Of a stretch of 64,000 nucleotides of DNA, positions 53,364 through 62,500 are shown piece after piece. This DNA is from Victivallis sp. Marseille-Q1083 (GTDB lineage Bacteria; Verrucomicrobiota; Lentisphaeria; Victivallales; Victivallaceae): positions 3,565,339 through 3,629,338 of the forward strand of contig NZ_CAHJXL010000001.1 of assembly GCF_903645315.1 (NCBI RefSeq). Direction: 5' to 3'. The position numbers were made by a program, and so were the translations under genes. Every line of letters starts with the position of its first letter. Position 1 is the first letter of the stretch. The notes below the pieces were generated by a model. That model did not search any database. It saw only the letters and a program-made list of their open reading frames with translations, and was not told where the DNA came from.

Positions 53364-55904
53364 ATGTATCCTTATTTGAACAGCGATCTGGACATGGAAA
53401 GCAGAGTGGAAGATTTGCTCGGCCGCCTGACTCTGGAAGAAAAAATCAGCCTGTGCCACGGCTGCAGCTATATGGAGATCGGCGGCATCGACCGTCTGCA
53501 GATCGGCCGGATGGAGATGGCGGACGGTCCGCAGGGCGTCCGGCTGGAGGACGGCCGGCATACGACGGCGTTGCCGTGCGGCATTTCGCTGGCCTGCAGT
53601 TGGGATCCGCAGGCCGCTTATGAATTCGGCGCCGTCATCGGCCGGGAATCGCGCGGCGTCGGCAATTATGTCAGTCTGGGGCCCGGATTCAATATTTTCC
53701 GGACGCCGCTGAACGGCCGCAACTTCGAATATTACGGCGAGGACCCGGTGCTGGCCGGCAAGATCGCGGCGGGATATATTGAAGGCTGCCAGGACGCCGG
53801 GACGGCGGCGACGCCGAAGCACCTGGCGTTGAACAACCAGGAAATTTGCCGTACCGTCGGCAGTTCGAACGTCGATGAACGGACGATGCGGGAACTTTAT
53901 CTGACGGCGTTCGAGATCGTTACCAAAGAGTCGTCGCCGTGGATGATGATGTCCAGCTACAACCGGATCAACGGCGTCTATGCCTCGGCGAACCGCCAGA
54001 CTCAGCAGGAGATCGTCAAAGACGAATGGGGGTTTGACGGCGTGATGGTTTCCGATTGGGGCGGCGCCCATGATGCCAGAAGTTGTGCGCTCGGCGGACT
54101 GGATCTGGAGATGGGGCAGGGGCTCGACTCGATCTTCGGCGAGCCGCTGCTCAAGCTGGTACAGGCCGGCGAAATTCCGGAATCGCTGATTGACGAGAAG
54201 GTGCGCCGGGTGATCCGGCTGATGATGCGGGTCAAGCTGCTGGACCCGCCGGAGGAGCGTTCGAAAGGGGAAGTCGATACGCCGCGCCACCATCGGATTG
54301 CCCGCAATCTGGCGCCGCAGGGCATGGTGCTGTTGAAAAATTGCGAAAATTTGTTGCCGCTGAATGTCAATCAATACCGGAAGATTGCGGTGATCGGGCC
54401 GAATGCCGATTATCAGCACAGCATGGGCCCCCTGCAGAATTGCGGCGGGGCCGGCGCGGGGCATCCGGCTTACGAAATCACGCCGCTGGCCGGCCTCCGG
54501 AACTATTGTGAAGGCAAAGTCGAAGGGCTCCCTGCGCCGGGCTGCGTGTTTGCCAATGCGGCGGTCATTCCGACGGATTTGCTGCGGACGCCGGACGGCC
54601 GGCGCGGTCTGCAGGTGGAGTATTTTCACAATGGCGAAGACGGCCGGGTTTGTGAAGCGAACCCCTTCCTGACCCTGATCGATGAAAATATGAATCACTT
54701 CTGGTCGGAACATCTGCAGGTGGCGGTGGCGCGCCATCCCGATTTGCCGAGCAAGGATTTTACCGCCCGGTGGCATGGCTTCCTGACGCCGGCGTCCGGC
54801 GGGCCGGCCAGACTGCAGGTCAGTGTGCTGCACTCCCGCGTCCGGTTGAAAATCGACGGCAAGGAGGTCATCGATTCCAGCCACAATGCCCAGTTGGTGC
54901 ATGGCGAATACCGTTTCGAGGCCGTTGCCGGCCGGCGGTATGCGCTCGACATTGAGCTGGTGGCCGAATTGCCGAATCCGGAGTTCAAACTGTTGTGGAG
55001 CGCTCCCGGCGATCAGGAAAGGATGGCGGCCGAAGCGGTGGCGCTGGCGGAACAGGCCGATGTGGTCATCTTTTGCGGTGGCACCAGCCATCTGTATGAC
55101 AAGGAAGCGATGGGGTTCGGCAATGTGCTGGATGCCGACATTCCGGATCTGGAGCTGATCGGCCCGCAATCGGAGTTGATTCAGCGGATCGCCGCGGTCA
55201 ATCCGAATACGGTGGTGGTGCTGACCAACGGTTCGGTTGTCAACGTCGAACCGTGGATCGACCAGGTGTCGGCGTTGCTGGAAACCTGGTATGCCGGCAT
55301 GGAGGGCGGCAACGCGATTGCCGATGTCTTGTTCGGCGACAATTTCCCGGGCGGCAAGCTCTGTGTCAGTTGGGCGCGGCGGTTGAGCGATTACCCCTGC
55401 CACGCCAACGGCAACTATCCGGGCGTCCGCGAAGGCGACGATCCGCATGTCGATTATGATGAGGGAATCTTTGTCGGTTACCGGCATTTCGACCGGGCGC
55501 CGGCGGCGGTGCGTTTTCCGTTCGGCTTCGGTTTGTCCTATGCCAAATTCAAGCTGGACTGGGAGAATTTCGAGCTGGTATCGGCGGAGGCGTCGTCGCC
55601 GCAGGTGAAACTGGCGGTTCGGGTGACCAACGTCGGCAAACGCTGCGGGACGGAAGTGGTGCAGCTCTATGTCGGGGATGAAGCGTGCAGCGTGCCGCGA
55701 CCGTTGAAGGAGTTGAAAGGGTTCGGCAAGGTGCTGCTCGATGCCGGTGAATCCAGCGTGGTCGAGTTGAGTTTGAACTGGCGCGATTTCGCCTTCTGGT
55801 CGCCGGATGCGCGGCAATGGATGATCGAGCCGGGGATTTTCAAGCTTTACGTCGGCACCTCTTCGGAAGATATCGCTTTTACCCGGAGCATCGAATTGAA
55901 ATAA
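53364..55904 (+). CDS. Glycoside hydrolase family 3 beta-glucosidase with PA14 insert
   Basis: 846 residues, no signal peptide. The N-terminal barrel has RMEMADGPQGVRL, KHLALNNQE and GFDGVMVSDWGGAHDA, whose Asp (about 231) is the nucleophile. A PA14 domain (about 415-535, QVEYFHNGEDG to VRLKIDGKEVIDSS) interrupts the C-terminal alpha/beta domain. FPFGFGLSYAKF and the fibronectin-III-like end follow. The layout is that of cytosolic or periplasmic beta-glucosidases. AAGGAGAGG precedes the ATG; a good terminator follows at 55940. Confidence 0.93.
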   Translation: MYPYLNSDLDMESRVEDLLGRLTLEEKISLCHGCSYMEIGGIDRLQIGRMEMADGPQGVRLEDGRHTTALPCGISLACSWDPQAAYEFGAVIGRESRGVGNYVSLGPGFNIFRTPLNGRNFEYYGEDPVLAGKIAAGYIEGCQDAGTAATPKHLALNNQEICRTVGSSNVDERTMRELYLTAFEIVTKESSPWMMMSSYNRINGVYASANRQTQQEIVKDEWGFDGVMVSDWGGAHDARSCALGGLDLEMGQGLDSIFGEPLLKLVQAGEIPESLIDEKVRRVIRLMMRVKLLDPPEERSKGEVDTPRHHRIARNLAPQGMVLLKNCENLLPLNVNQYRKIAVIGPNADYQHSMGPLQNCGGAGAGHPAYEITPLAGLRNYCEGKVEGLPAPGCVFANAAVIPTDLLRTPDGRRGLQVEYFHNGEDGRVCEANPFLTLIDENMNHFWSEHLQVAVARHPDLPSKDFTARWHGFLTPASGGPARLQVSVLHSRVRLKIDGKEVIDSSHNAQLVHGEYRFEAVAGRRYALDIELVAELPNPEFKLLWSAPGDQERMAAEAVALAEQADVVIFCGGTSHLYDKEAMGFGNVLDADIPDLELIGPQSELIQRIAAVNPNTVVVLTNGSVVNVEPWIDQVSALLETWYAGMEGGNAIADVLFGDNFPGGKLCVSWARRLSDYPCHANGNYPGVREGDDPHVDYDEGIFVGYRHFDRAPAAVRFPFGFGLSYAKFKLDWENFELVSAEASSPQVKLAVRVTNVGKRCGTEVVQLYVGDEACSVPRPLKELKGFGKVLLDAGESSVVELSLNWRDFAFWSPDARQWMIEPGIFKLYVGTSSEDIAFTRSIELK

Positions 55905-55939
55905 TTGGGGTTGTCATGGCGTGAACGCCTGACGAGTTC

Positions 55940-55975
55940 AAACCGCTTGCGCATTGGGCCCAAGCGGTTTTTTTC
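55940..55975 (+). terminator. Rho-independent terminator of the GH3 gene
   Basis: AAACCGCTTG (55940-55949) pairs with CAAGCGGTTT (55961-55970) across an 11-nt loop and is followed by a run of T. It is the clearest intrinsic terminator in the window. Confidence 0.85.
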
Positions 55976-56197
55976 TTGTTATTTTTTTCCGACAAACGGC
56001 GGTTCAAACGGTGCGGAGGCGGATGGAACTGGCGGAGAAGAACGTTTTTATCGGCGTTTTTTGACAAAAAACAGGCAATATTACTGCATATTTTATGAAA
56101 TTGTCTGAAAAGTTCGACAAAATAGATTTGCTTGTATTCCTGAATTTTCCGGTTACTGTGATAGGGCAAAAGGAAAACGATTGAAAGAAAAAATGCT

Positions 56198-57109
56198 ATG
56201 AGTCTCATCGCCATTCTCCTGATCTGCGTCACCGCTTTTACCCATTCCGGCTGGAATTTGCTCTGTAAATCCAAAAATCCGTCGGCGGCTTTCTTCGTCA
56301 TCGTGGCGGTCTGCTCGATTGCCGTATTGTCGCCGTTTTATTTCCTGGGCTGGAATGCCATCGTCAATTTGCCGGCGTTTATCTGGCTGGCGCTGGCGGC
56401 GACCGGATTCATCCAGGCGGTTTATTATGCCTGCCTCGGCAATGCCTATCGCTTGTCGGAAATCAGCATCGCCTACCCGATCACCCGCTCGCTGCCGGTA
56501 TTGATCATCCCGTTGGTGATCCGTTCGCTGCATCTCGGCGAAGAACTCGGCTATCCGGCCTGCCTCGGTATGATATTGATTTTCGTCGGCTGCATTTTTC
56601 TGCCGCTGCCGCGATTCCGCCAGTTGCTGCATTTGAAGGATTACGTCAACATCGGACTGCTGTTCGTCGTGATTGCCGCTTTCTGCACCGTCGGCTATAC
56701 CGTCATCGACAATGAAGCGATGAAACGCCTGAATGACAGCGGGCTGGTCGCTTCGCAATACATTACCGGTCCGCTGTACCTGGCGCTGACGATGCTGTTC
56801 ATCTTTCTTTTTCTGACGCCGTATGTGCTGTGCTGCCGTCCGGAACGGGAAAAATTGCGGGAAATTCTCAGACATTCGTGGAAAACGCCGTTTTGCGCCG
56901 GTTTGATGACCAGTTTCGACTATTCGCTGATTCTGACGGCGATGAGCCTGGTGCCGAATGTCAGCTATGTCGCCGCATTCCGGCAATTGAGCATTCCGGT
57001 CGGAGCGGTGCTCGGCATCATCCTGTTTGCCGAACGGCGCGATCCGCCGAAACTGGTCGGACTGCTGCTGATCGTTTCCGGCTTGGTGCTGGTGGCTGTC
57101 GACAAGTGA
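56198..57109 (+). CDS. EamA/DMT-superfamily transporter
   Basis: 303 residues with ten membrane helices in two EamA repeats (HSGWNLLCKSKNPSAAFFVI, GNAYRLSEISIAYPITRSLP; second repeat MSLVPNVSYVAAFRQLSIPV, LLLIVSGLVLVAVDK). DMT permeases export or import small metabolites; the substrate is not predictable. Stand-alone gene between two terminators. Confidence 0.85.
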   Translation: MSLIAILLICVTAFTHSGWNLLCKSKNPSAAFFVIVAVCSIAVLSPFYFLGWNAIVNLPAFIWLALAATGFIQAVYYACLGNAYRLSEISIAYPITRSLPVLIIPLVIRSLHLGEELGYPACLGMILIFVGCIFLPLPRFRQLLHLKDYVNIGLLFVVIAAFCTVGYTVIDNEAMKRLNDSGLVASQYITGPLYLALTMLFIFLFLTPYVLCCRPEREKLREILRHSWKTPFCAGLMTSFDYSLILTAMSLVPNVSYVAAFRQLSIPVGAVLGIILFAERRDPPKLVGLLLIVSGLVLVAVDK

Positions 57110-57121
57110 CAGGAGAACAAA

Positions 57122-57160
57122 CGCCGGTGCCCGGAAGCGGACACCGGCGGATGTTTTTTA
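57122..57160. terminator. Terminator between convergent genes
   Basis: CGCCGGTG (57122-57129) pairs with CACCGGCG (57142-57149), with CCG/CGG extending the stem inward around a GAAG loop. It is followed by GATGTTTTTTA on the plus strand, so it mainly serves the EamA gene. Confidence 0.7.
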
Positions 57161-57167
57161 GGGCGGT

Positions 57168-59090
57168 CTATTCCGGTTCCAGTTCCGTCGAATAGCCGCG
57201 TTCCATCCGGCAGATGACATAGATGGCGCCGATCAATGTCAGGTTAATCAGAATTTCATTCAGCCAGACGATGGTGGCTCCTTTGTCCATCTGGTAGAAA
57301 ACGGCGGCCCAGGCCTGATAAAGACAGATGCCGAACAGCAGCAGATGTTTGATTGCCACGATCAGCAGGATGCCGTGATGCGGGATGCCGTTGCGCAGCG
57401 GGCGGCCCGCCCGGCTGGCGCGAATGTCGGCCATGATGCCGCGGCGGACCCATTGCCAGATCAGGTAGGTGACTGTCGCCGCTGGGACGGCCGCCCAGAG
57501 CAGATAGCGGCCGTCGGCGCCGGCGCCGTTGCGGTAGGCCCAATAGGCCATGAAGCCGGCGCCGGCCAGCGAGAGCAGCAGATTCAAGTCGAACAGCCAG
57601 AAGGTGATTTGCAGGCATTTCAGCCGGGGACCGATGGTTTTGGCAATCGGCATCGATTCAAATTTTCCCGGCGACCAGGGGGCCGGGGCCTTGAAACCGC
57701 GCGCGCCGCCGAGCGCCTGCCACTCGCGGTACATGTAGTAGGACATGATCAGGATCGGTATCGTCCAGCCGAATTCCCAGAGGAAGCCGAACCGGTAAGC
57801 GTAGTTCGGCGTTTCCGGGAAGAAATATTTGACGCCGTCGAGAAAGAGACCGGCGATGACGCCGAAGATCGTCGTGCTGGCGGAGCGCAGCAGCGCCTGG
57901 GCCGAACAGAATTGACCGTAACGGGATTTGGGGAACATCAGCATTTCGGCCGGGCATAACGCGGTGCCGAGCATCGCGCCGAGCAGGGCCCCGATCATTC
58001 CGACCGCCAGCGTACTGTAAAAATAGACGCCGACCGGAAACGTGAGGAACAGATATTTGCAGCCGACCAGCATGCTGCAGGAGACGAAGAATGCGCCGTA
58101 CAGCGTGATGCGCACCGGATGCCAACTGTCGATGAAAATAGCCGCGAAATAGGTGAGGATTGCGGCGATGATCAGCGAGGCGATGCCGTTGACGAAGTTG
58201 AAATTGCCGATGTCCGTCAGGCTCATGCCCATTTCCTGCGAGAGAAAAATGCCGAAAACGTAGATGAGCCCGCTGATGGCCGTCATCGCGGTGATTCCGA
58301 AACGCAGCCAGTAAAATTTGTGGGAAAAACTCTCTTTGAGGAAAGTGATGACTCCGGCGATGCCGTTGCTCTGCCGTTTGTCCTCTTCGCTCAGCGGCGG
58401 ATATTCTCCTTCCTTCAGCATGAAACACATGATGCCGACGCCGATCGCGTAGACGACGGCGCCGCCGAGCATGATCTCCCGGTAATGGGTTTCGGCGTGG
58501 CGGAAGATGAAATAATTGAAGATGGCCGCCGCCGCCGTGTTGACGATGGAAAACAGGCCGTTCATGCGGGCCAGGAATTGCGGCGGGGTGATGTCGTTGG
58601 GGATATACCAGAGGACCGAACCGACGAACATGAAGAAGAATTGATAGAGCGCCATGATGACCAGGATGACGCCGATGGTGATCGTCGTCGGCGCGATGCC
58701 GGCCAGCAGTCCGACGTTCTTCTGCACGAATGCCGAAATTTCGTCGCCGAAGGCGAAGAGCGCCAGCGCCAGGCAGAAAAAAGGCAGCGTTTTTAAAATG
58801 AACGGAATGCGCCGTCCCCATTTGCTGCGGTAGCGGTCGCTTTTGAAGCTGACCATCGGGCAGATGGTCATGTTGAAGATGCCGCCGATGGCGGTCATGA
58901 TCGTACTGATCTGCCAGTCGGCGGCGTGCAGCGCTTTCAGCTTCAACGGCACCAGCGCCGGCACGATTGCCACGGTCAAGCTGTAGCAGAAAGCGCCCAG
59001 GAGAAACCAGATGAAGGCCAGCGCCAGGCCGCCGAGCGTATAGCGCAGAGTGCCGCACTGGTAAAGGGTGGGAGATGTCGTCGTTTTCAA
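57168..59090 (-). CDS. MFS/GPH-type sugar transporter, large form
   Basis: 640 residues. The first ~470 show twelve membrane helices, with SDRYRSKWGRRIPFILKT, the loop 2-3 motif of glycoside-pentoside-hexuronide-like MFS carriers. A C-terminal extension with about four more helices (WLFDLNLLLSLAGAGFMAYW, WAAVPAATVTYLIWQWV, LINLTLIGAIYVICRMERGY) is unusual for MFS proteins of about 450 residues. It probably imports the sugars released by the neighbouring GH18 or GH3 enzymes. The ORF starts MKTTTSPTLYQCGTLRYTLG. Confidence 0.82.
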   Translation of the reverse strand: MKTTTSPTLYQCGTLRYTLGGLALAFIWFLLGAFCYSLTVAIVPALVPLKLKALHAADWQISTIMTAIGGIFNMTICPMVSFKSDRYRSKWGRRIPFILKTLPFFCLALALFAFGDEISAFVQKNVGLLAGIAPTTITIGVILVIMALYQFFFMFVGSVLWYIPNDITPPQFLARMNGLFSIVNTAAAAIFNYFIFRHAETHYREIMLGGAVVYAIGVGIMCFMLKEGEYPPLSEEDKRQSNGIAGVITFLKESFSHKFYWLRFGITAMTAISGLIYVFGIFLSQEMGMSLTDIGNFNFVNGIASLIIAAILTYFAAIFIDSWHPVRITLYGAFFVSCSMLVGCKYLFLTFPVGVYFYSTLAVGMIGALLGAMLGTALCPAEMLMFPKSRYGQFCSAQALLRSASTTIFGVIAGLFLDGVKYFFPETPNYAYRFGFLWEFGWTIPILIMSYYMYREWQALGGARGFKAPAPWSPGKFESMPIAKTIGPRLKCLQITFWLFDLNLLLSLAGAGFMAYWAYRNGAGADGRYLLWAAVPAATVTYLIWQWVRRGIMADIRASRAGRPLRNGIPHHGILLIVAIKHLLLFGICLYQAWAAVFYQMDKGATIVWLNEILINLTLIGAIYVICRMERGYSTELEPE

Positions 59091-59140
59091 TTTGAACTAT
59101 CCTGTCGATGGAAAGAGCGGTAAAGGATGAGAATAAATCA

Positions 59141-59164
59141 GCCGCCGGCAGTGCTGCCGGCGGC
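59141..59164 (-). terminator. Hairpin between the GH18 and MFS genes
   Basis: GCCGCCGGCA (59141-59150) and TGCCGGCGGC (59155-59164) form a perfect 10-bp stem with a 4-nt loop, followed on the minus strand by GATTTATTC. It may partly terminate the GH18 transcript or protect its 3' end before the MFS gene. Confidence 0.5.
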
Positions 59165-59191
59165 CGGTTGCCTCGGCGAAGCCCGTCGAGG

Positions 59192-60283
59192 TCATTCGAG
59201 GTTGCGGGTCTCGGCGGCCTTTTTCATCGCATCGGTCAACGGCCGGCTGCCGTCCGGCATCCGGTCATGCACCATCGCCCAGCAGAACACGCCGCCGTAA
59301 CCGTTGCTCAAAGCCCACTGCGTTTTTTCATAAATGCTCTGCGGACTGTCGAGCGTCATGATCTGGCTGCCGTCCGGCGAGAAATACCAGGTGCCCTTGG
59401 AATTCGGTTCGTAGACCTTTTTCCAGCCGTCGCTGCGGGATATCATCGACGCATAGGAGTCGTCGAACCAGTTGTCGTCCTCTGCTTTGGCGAAGCGCGG
59501 GGTGTGGCGGTAAGTGTTGCCGTAAAACGGCACGCCGACTGACAGTCTGGCCCGCGGCACGCCGACGACTTTTTCCAGATATTCCAAACCTTCGACCGTG
59601 CTGTCGTGCAGCGGATCCTCCGGGTCGGCGAACAGCGGCGCATGATAGGCGGCTTTGCCCCAATTGTGGTCGTAACACATGACATTGATGTAATCAAGAC
59701 AGGTCCGCAGCACCGCTTTATCGATGAATTCATAGGCCCATTCACCGGCCGGCAGCGCGGAAGTCAAATACATTTTGCGGCCTTTTTCGTTGCCGGTTTT
59801 GTCGAGTTTCAGGCGCAATGTGATCATCAGCTCTTTCCAGCGTTCCCCATCCTCCGGCGTCCGCGGCAGTTCCCAGTCCAGATCGACTCCGTCATAATCG
59901 TTCCGGTCGACGAAATCGACGATGGCATCGGCGAATTTGCGGAGCTTTTCCGGTGTTTCGAGGATGACCGGAAAATCGCCGAAGCCGCCGCCGCCGAGCG
60001 AGACGATCACTTTGGCGCCGTTTTTATGCGCCTGTTCGACCAGCTCCGGATAAGGCAGATAACGTTCGTCCAGTTGCAGTACGCCGTCCCGGTTGGCGTT
60101 CAGAAAAGCTTGAAAGACGAAATTGTAGGTGTCGTAACGAACTTCGTCGACCGGCATGCTGTAGGTGAAATAGCCGCCGAGCATCGGTTCCGGCGGTTCG
60201 GCTCCCCGGCAGGGCTGACAGCAGCCGCCCAGCAGGCCGACGGCCAGCAAGCCGGAGAAAAAACGGCGAACGGGATGATTCAT
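59192..60283 (-). CDS. GH18 chitinase/endo-N-acetylglucosaminidase-like lipoprotein
   Basis: 363 residues from ATG 60283 (AGGAG 7-8 nt upstream). The N-terminus MNHPVRRFFSGLLAVGLLGG-C has a lipobox with Cys21, so it is a lipid-anchored surface or periplasmic enzyme. YDGVDLDWE (Glu138) is the GH18 DxxDxDxE catalytic motif. VIVSLGGGGF and INVMCYDHNWG are the other barrel signatures. It cleaves beta-1,4-linked GlcNAc glycans by substrate-assisted catalysis. The longer frame upstream lacks a ribosome site. Confidence 0.9.
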   Translation of the reverse strand: MNHPVRRFFSGLLAVGLLGGCCQPCRGAEPPEPMLGGYFTYSMPVDEVRYDTYNFVFQAFLNANRDGVLQLDERYLPYPELVEQAHKNGAKVIVSLGGGGFGDFPVILETPEKLRKFADAIVDFVDRNDYDGVDLDWELPRTPEDGERWKELMITLRLKLDKTGNEKGRKMYLTSALPAGEWAYEFIDKAVLRTCLDYINVMCYDHNWGKAAYHAPLFADPEDPLHDSTVEGLEYLEKVVGVPRARLSVGVPFYGNTYRHTPRFAKAEDDNWFDDSYASMISRSDGWKKVYEPNSKGTWYFSPDGSQIMTLDSPQSIYEKTQWALSNGYGGVFCWAMVHDRMPDGSRPLTDAMKKAAETRNLE

Positions 60284-60331
60284 AAATGGCACTCCTGTTG
60301 TGAATTGATTGCGATATCGGATCTTATCATT

Positions 60332-60360
60332 AGTATACAAAAAATTCGGGAGAAAAACAA
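60332..60360 (-). promoter_or_regulatory. Predicted promoter of the GH18 gene
   Basis: Minus strand TTGTTT (60355-60360), 17-nt spacer, TATACT (60332-60337). The start would be near 60325, about 42 nt before the ATG. Confidence 0.5.
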
Positions 60361-60518
60361 TTGCCATGATCTGGACAAATCGTCTATTAATCATCAGAAA
60401 ACGATTACCCGCCGATGTTACAATCTCCTATTTTTCCCGAATCCCCGACTGGACAAGTCGCCGTTGTCACTGTAATTTTATAAAAAGTGTTTGCCGAAAG
60501 TGGAATTGGACGGGAAGA

Positions 60519-61016
60519 ATGAGCGGACCATTTGAAATCACGCTGGTGCTCGACCGGCTGCGCAGCGCGCACAATACCGGCAATATTTTCCGGCTGGCCG
60601 AAGCGGTCGGCGCCAGGGAGATCATTGCCTGCGGCTATACGCCGTCGCCGCCGCATCCCAAACTGGCCAAAACGGCGATGGGAACCGACCGGCTGGTGCC
60701 GTGCCGCAGCGTGGAAAGTTCTTTGCTGGCGGTGGAATTGCTGCGCCGGGAAGGCGTCCGGCAGGTGTTGGCGGTCGAATGCACCGACAACAGCGTGCCG
60801 GCCTGGGAATTCGACTATCGGTTTCCGCTGGCGCTGGTGTTCGGCAACGAGGCGCTCGGCGTGGCGGCGGAAACGCTGGCCGTTTGCGACGGCGTGGTCA
60901 GTTTGCCGATGTTCGGCGCCAAGGCATCGATCAATGTCGGCAATGCGGCGGCGGCGGTGTTGTATGCTTTGATCGCCAAATGTAAACTCTCTGAAAAAAA
61001 CGGAACGACGGCATGA
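60519..61016 (+). CDS. SpoU/TrmH-family RNA 2'-O-methyltransferase
   Basis: 165 residues from the ATG at 60519 (GGGAAG upstream). NTGNIFRLAEAVGAREIIAC, LALVFGNEALGV and VSLPMFGAKASINVGNAAAA are SPOUT motifs 1 to 3, which form the SAM-binding knot. It methylates a ribose in tRNA or rRNA; the target is not readable. The ATGA overlap with the NAD kinase gene shows a shared operon. Confidence 0.88.
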   Translation: MSGPFEITLVLDRLRSAHNTGNIFRLAEAVGAREIIACGYTPSPPHPKLAKTAMGTDRLVPCRSVESSLLAVELLRREGVRQVLAVECTDNSVPAWEFDYRFPLALVFGNEALGVAAETLAVCDGVVSLPMFGAKASINVGNAAAAVLYALIAKCKLSEKNGTTA

Positions 61017-61801
61017 ATATCAGATTGATCGGTAAAAATCTGGCCGATATCGCGCCGGGCCTGGCCTCCATCGGCCTGGCCGGGACGGACGCGGCGCCGC
61101 AACTGGTGGTGGCGCACGGCGGCGACGGCACCTTGCTGCAGGCGGTGCGGCGGTTTCCCGAATTGCCGGTCTGGCCGATCCGGGATGCGGCGACCGCGCC
61201 ATTGTGCGGGCGTCACCGCTACGACCGGCAACTGGCCGCCTTTCAGGCCGGTTTGACGCCTCTGCATATCCTGCCGTTGTTGAGCGGCAGTTTCGAGGCG
61301 CGGGAGGTGCGGGCGCTCAACGATATTTTCATCCACAATCGGGAACGGGTCAGCGCGCTGCGCTACCGGGTCTGGATTGACGACGAGTTGTACGCCAATG
61401 AAATTGTCGGCGACGGCGTCGGGTTGGCGACGGTCCACGGCAGCACGGCTTATTACCGCAGCATCACCCACAGCCTGTTCCGGGTGGGAATCGGTTTGGC
61501 TTTCAGCAACAGCACCGAAGAGGTGAATCACCTGGTTTTGCCGGATACGGTCCAGGTGCGGATTCAGATCATTCGCGGCCCCGGCTGCATGGTGGCCGAC
61601 AATTCTCCCGATATCATCGAAATTCCGGAAGGCGGCGAAGTGGTCATCCGGCGTTCGCCGGCGACGGCGTTGATTTACGGCATCAACGATTTCATGTGTC
61701 CGGAATGCCGGCTGCTGCGCCATCCCAATAAATATCCGGTCCAATATTTCACCATGTATGCCCAGGCGCATCCGGAAACGCGGAAGGACACGCATGAATA
61801 A
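61013..61801 (+). CDS. nadK: NAD(+) kinase
   Basis: 262 residues. VVAHGGDGTLLQAVR is the GGDG ATP/NAD-binding motif. ALNDIFIHNRERVSALRYRV and NEIVGDGVGLATVHGSTAYY are the conserved NE/D and GDGxxxxTxxGSTAY blocks. It phosphorylates NAD to NADP. It overlaps the methyltransferase by 4 nt and coaB by 8 nt. Confidence 0.9.
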   Translation: MNIRLIGKNLADIAPGLASIGLAGTDAAPQLVVAHGGDGTLLQAVRRFPELPVWPIRDAATAPLCGRHRYDRQLAAFQAGLTPLHILPLLSGSFEAREVRALNDIFIHNRERVSALRYRVWIDDELYANEIVGDGVGLATVHGSTAYYRSITHSLFRVGIGLAFSNSTEEVNHLVLPDTVQVRIQIIRGPGCMVADNSPDIIEIPEGGEVVIRRSPATALIYGINDFMCPECRLLRHPNKYPVQYFTMYAQAHPETRKDTHE

Positions 61802-62447
61802 GACGGCCGAAACGGTGTTGATCACCGCCGGGCCGACCCGGGAAAAGATCGATGCGGTGCGTTTCCTGTCCAACCGGTCGAGCGGCAAGATGGGCTATGC
61901 GCTGGCGCAAGCGGCGGCGGAAGCCGGGTTCCGGGTCGTCCTGGTCAGCGGTCCGACTGCGTTGACGCCGCCGGAGGGCGTGGCGTTGATCGACGTGGAG
62001 TCGGCGGCGGAGATGGCCCGGGCGGTTCATCGTCTGGCGCCGTCGGCGCGGCTGATCATCATGGCGGCGGCGGTGGCGGATTACCGGCCGTTGACGGCGG
62101 TTGATTACAAGCTGAAAAAGCTGCCCGGCAAACTGGTGCTGGAACTGGAGCGGACCGAAGATATCCTGCAATCGCTGGGACAGCGGAAAAGGCCCGGCCA
62201 GGTTCTGGTCGGCTTCGCCGCCGAAACGGACGATCTGCTGGCCAACGCGCAGGGCAAGCTGGAACGTAAAAACCTGGATTGGATCGCCGCCAACGATGTA
62301 CGGTCCGCCGTCAGCGGCTTCGGCGTCGATACCAACGCGATTACGCTGCTGAGCCGGGACGGCCGGCAAATTGAAATTCCGCTGGCCGACAAACTGACGG
62401 TCGCCCGGCGATTGCTGGAAATTGTCGCCCGACCGATTTCATCTTGA
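61794..62447 (+). CDS. coaB: Phosphopantothenate-cysteine ligase (stand-alone CoaB)
   Basis: 217 residues. VLITAGPTREKIDAVRFLSN and RSSGKMGYALAQAAAEAGF are the nucleotide-binding start. AAAVADYRP, KLKKLPGKLVLELERTEDIL and VGFAAETDD are CoaB core motifs. It joins cysteine to phosphopantothenate in CoA synthesis. Most bacteria have a CoaBC fusion; here the CoaC decarboxylase half is absent and must be encoded elsewhere. The ATG lies inside the nadK end. Confidence 0.9.
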   Translation: MNKTAETVLITAGPTREKIDAVRFLSNRSSGKMGYALAQAAAEAGFRVVLVSGPTALTPPEGVALIDVESAAEMARAVHRLAPSARLIIMAAAVADYRPLTAVDYKLKKLPGKLVLELERTEDILQSLGQRKRPGQVLVGFAAETDDLLANAQGKLERKNLDWIAANDVRSAVSGFGVDTNAITLLSRDGRQIEIPLADKLTVARRLLEIVARPISS

Positions 62448-62482
62448 GCGGCGGGCCGGCGATATTTTCCCCGGCTCGCCGC
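62448..62482. terminator. Bidirectional hairpin after coaB and the ABC transporter gene
   Basis: GCGGCGGGCCGG (62448-62459) pairs with CCGGCTCGCCGC (62471-62482), one G-T wobble, 11-nt loop. It lies between two convergent genes. No T-run follows on either side. Confidence 0.5.
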
Positions 62483-62500
62483 GACAGGGATTCCTGCCGG

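Noticed and set aside
53259-55817. Long minus-strand open frame (about 850 codons) opposite the GH3 gene
   Set aside because: It mirrors the GC-rich third positions of the GH3 gene, is rich in Arg, His and Gln without any family motif, and the plus strand carries complete GH3 signatures and a ribosome site.
57658-59058. Alternative long frame on the same strand as the MFS gene
   Set aside because: Arg/His-rich shifted-frame reading of the transporter, no hydrophobic segments, no ribosome site.
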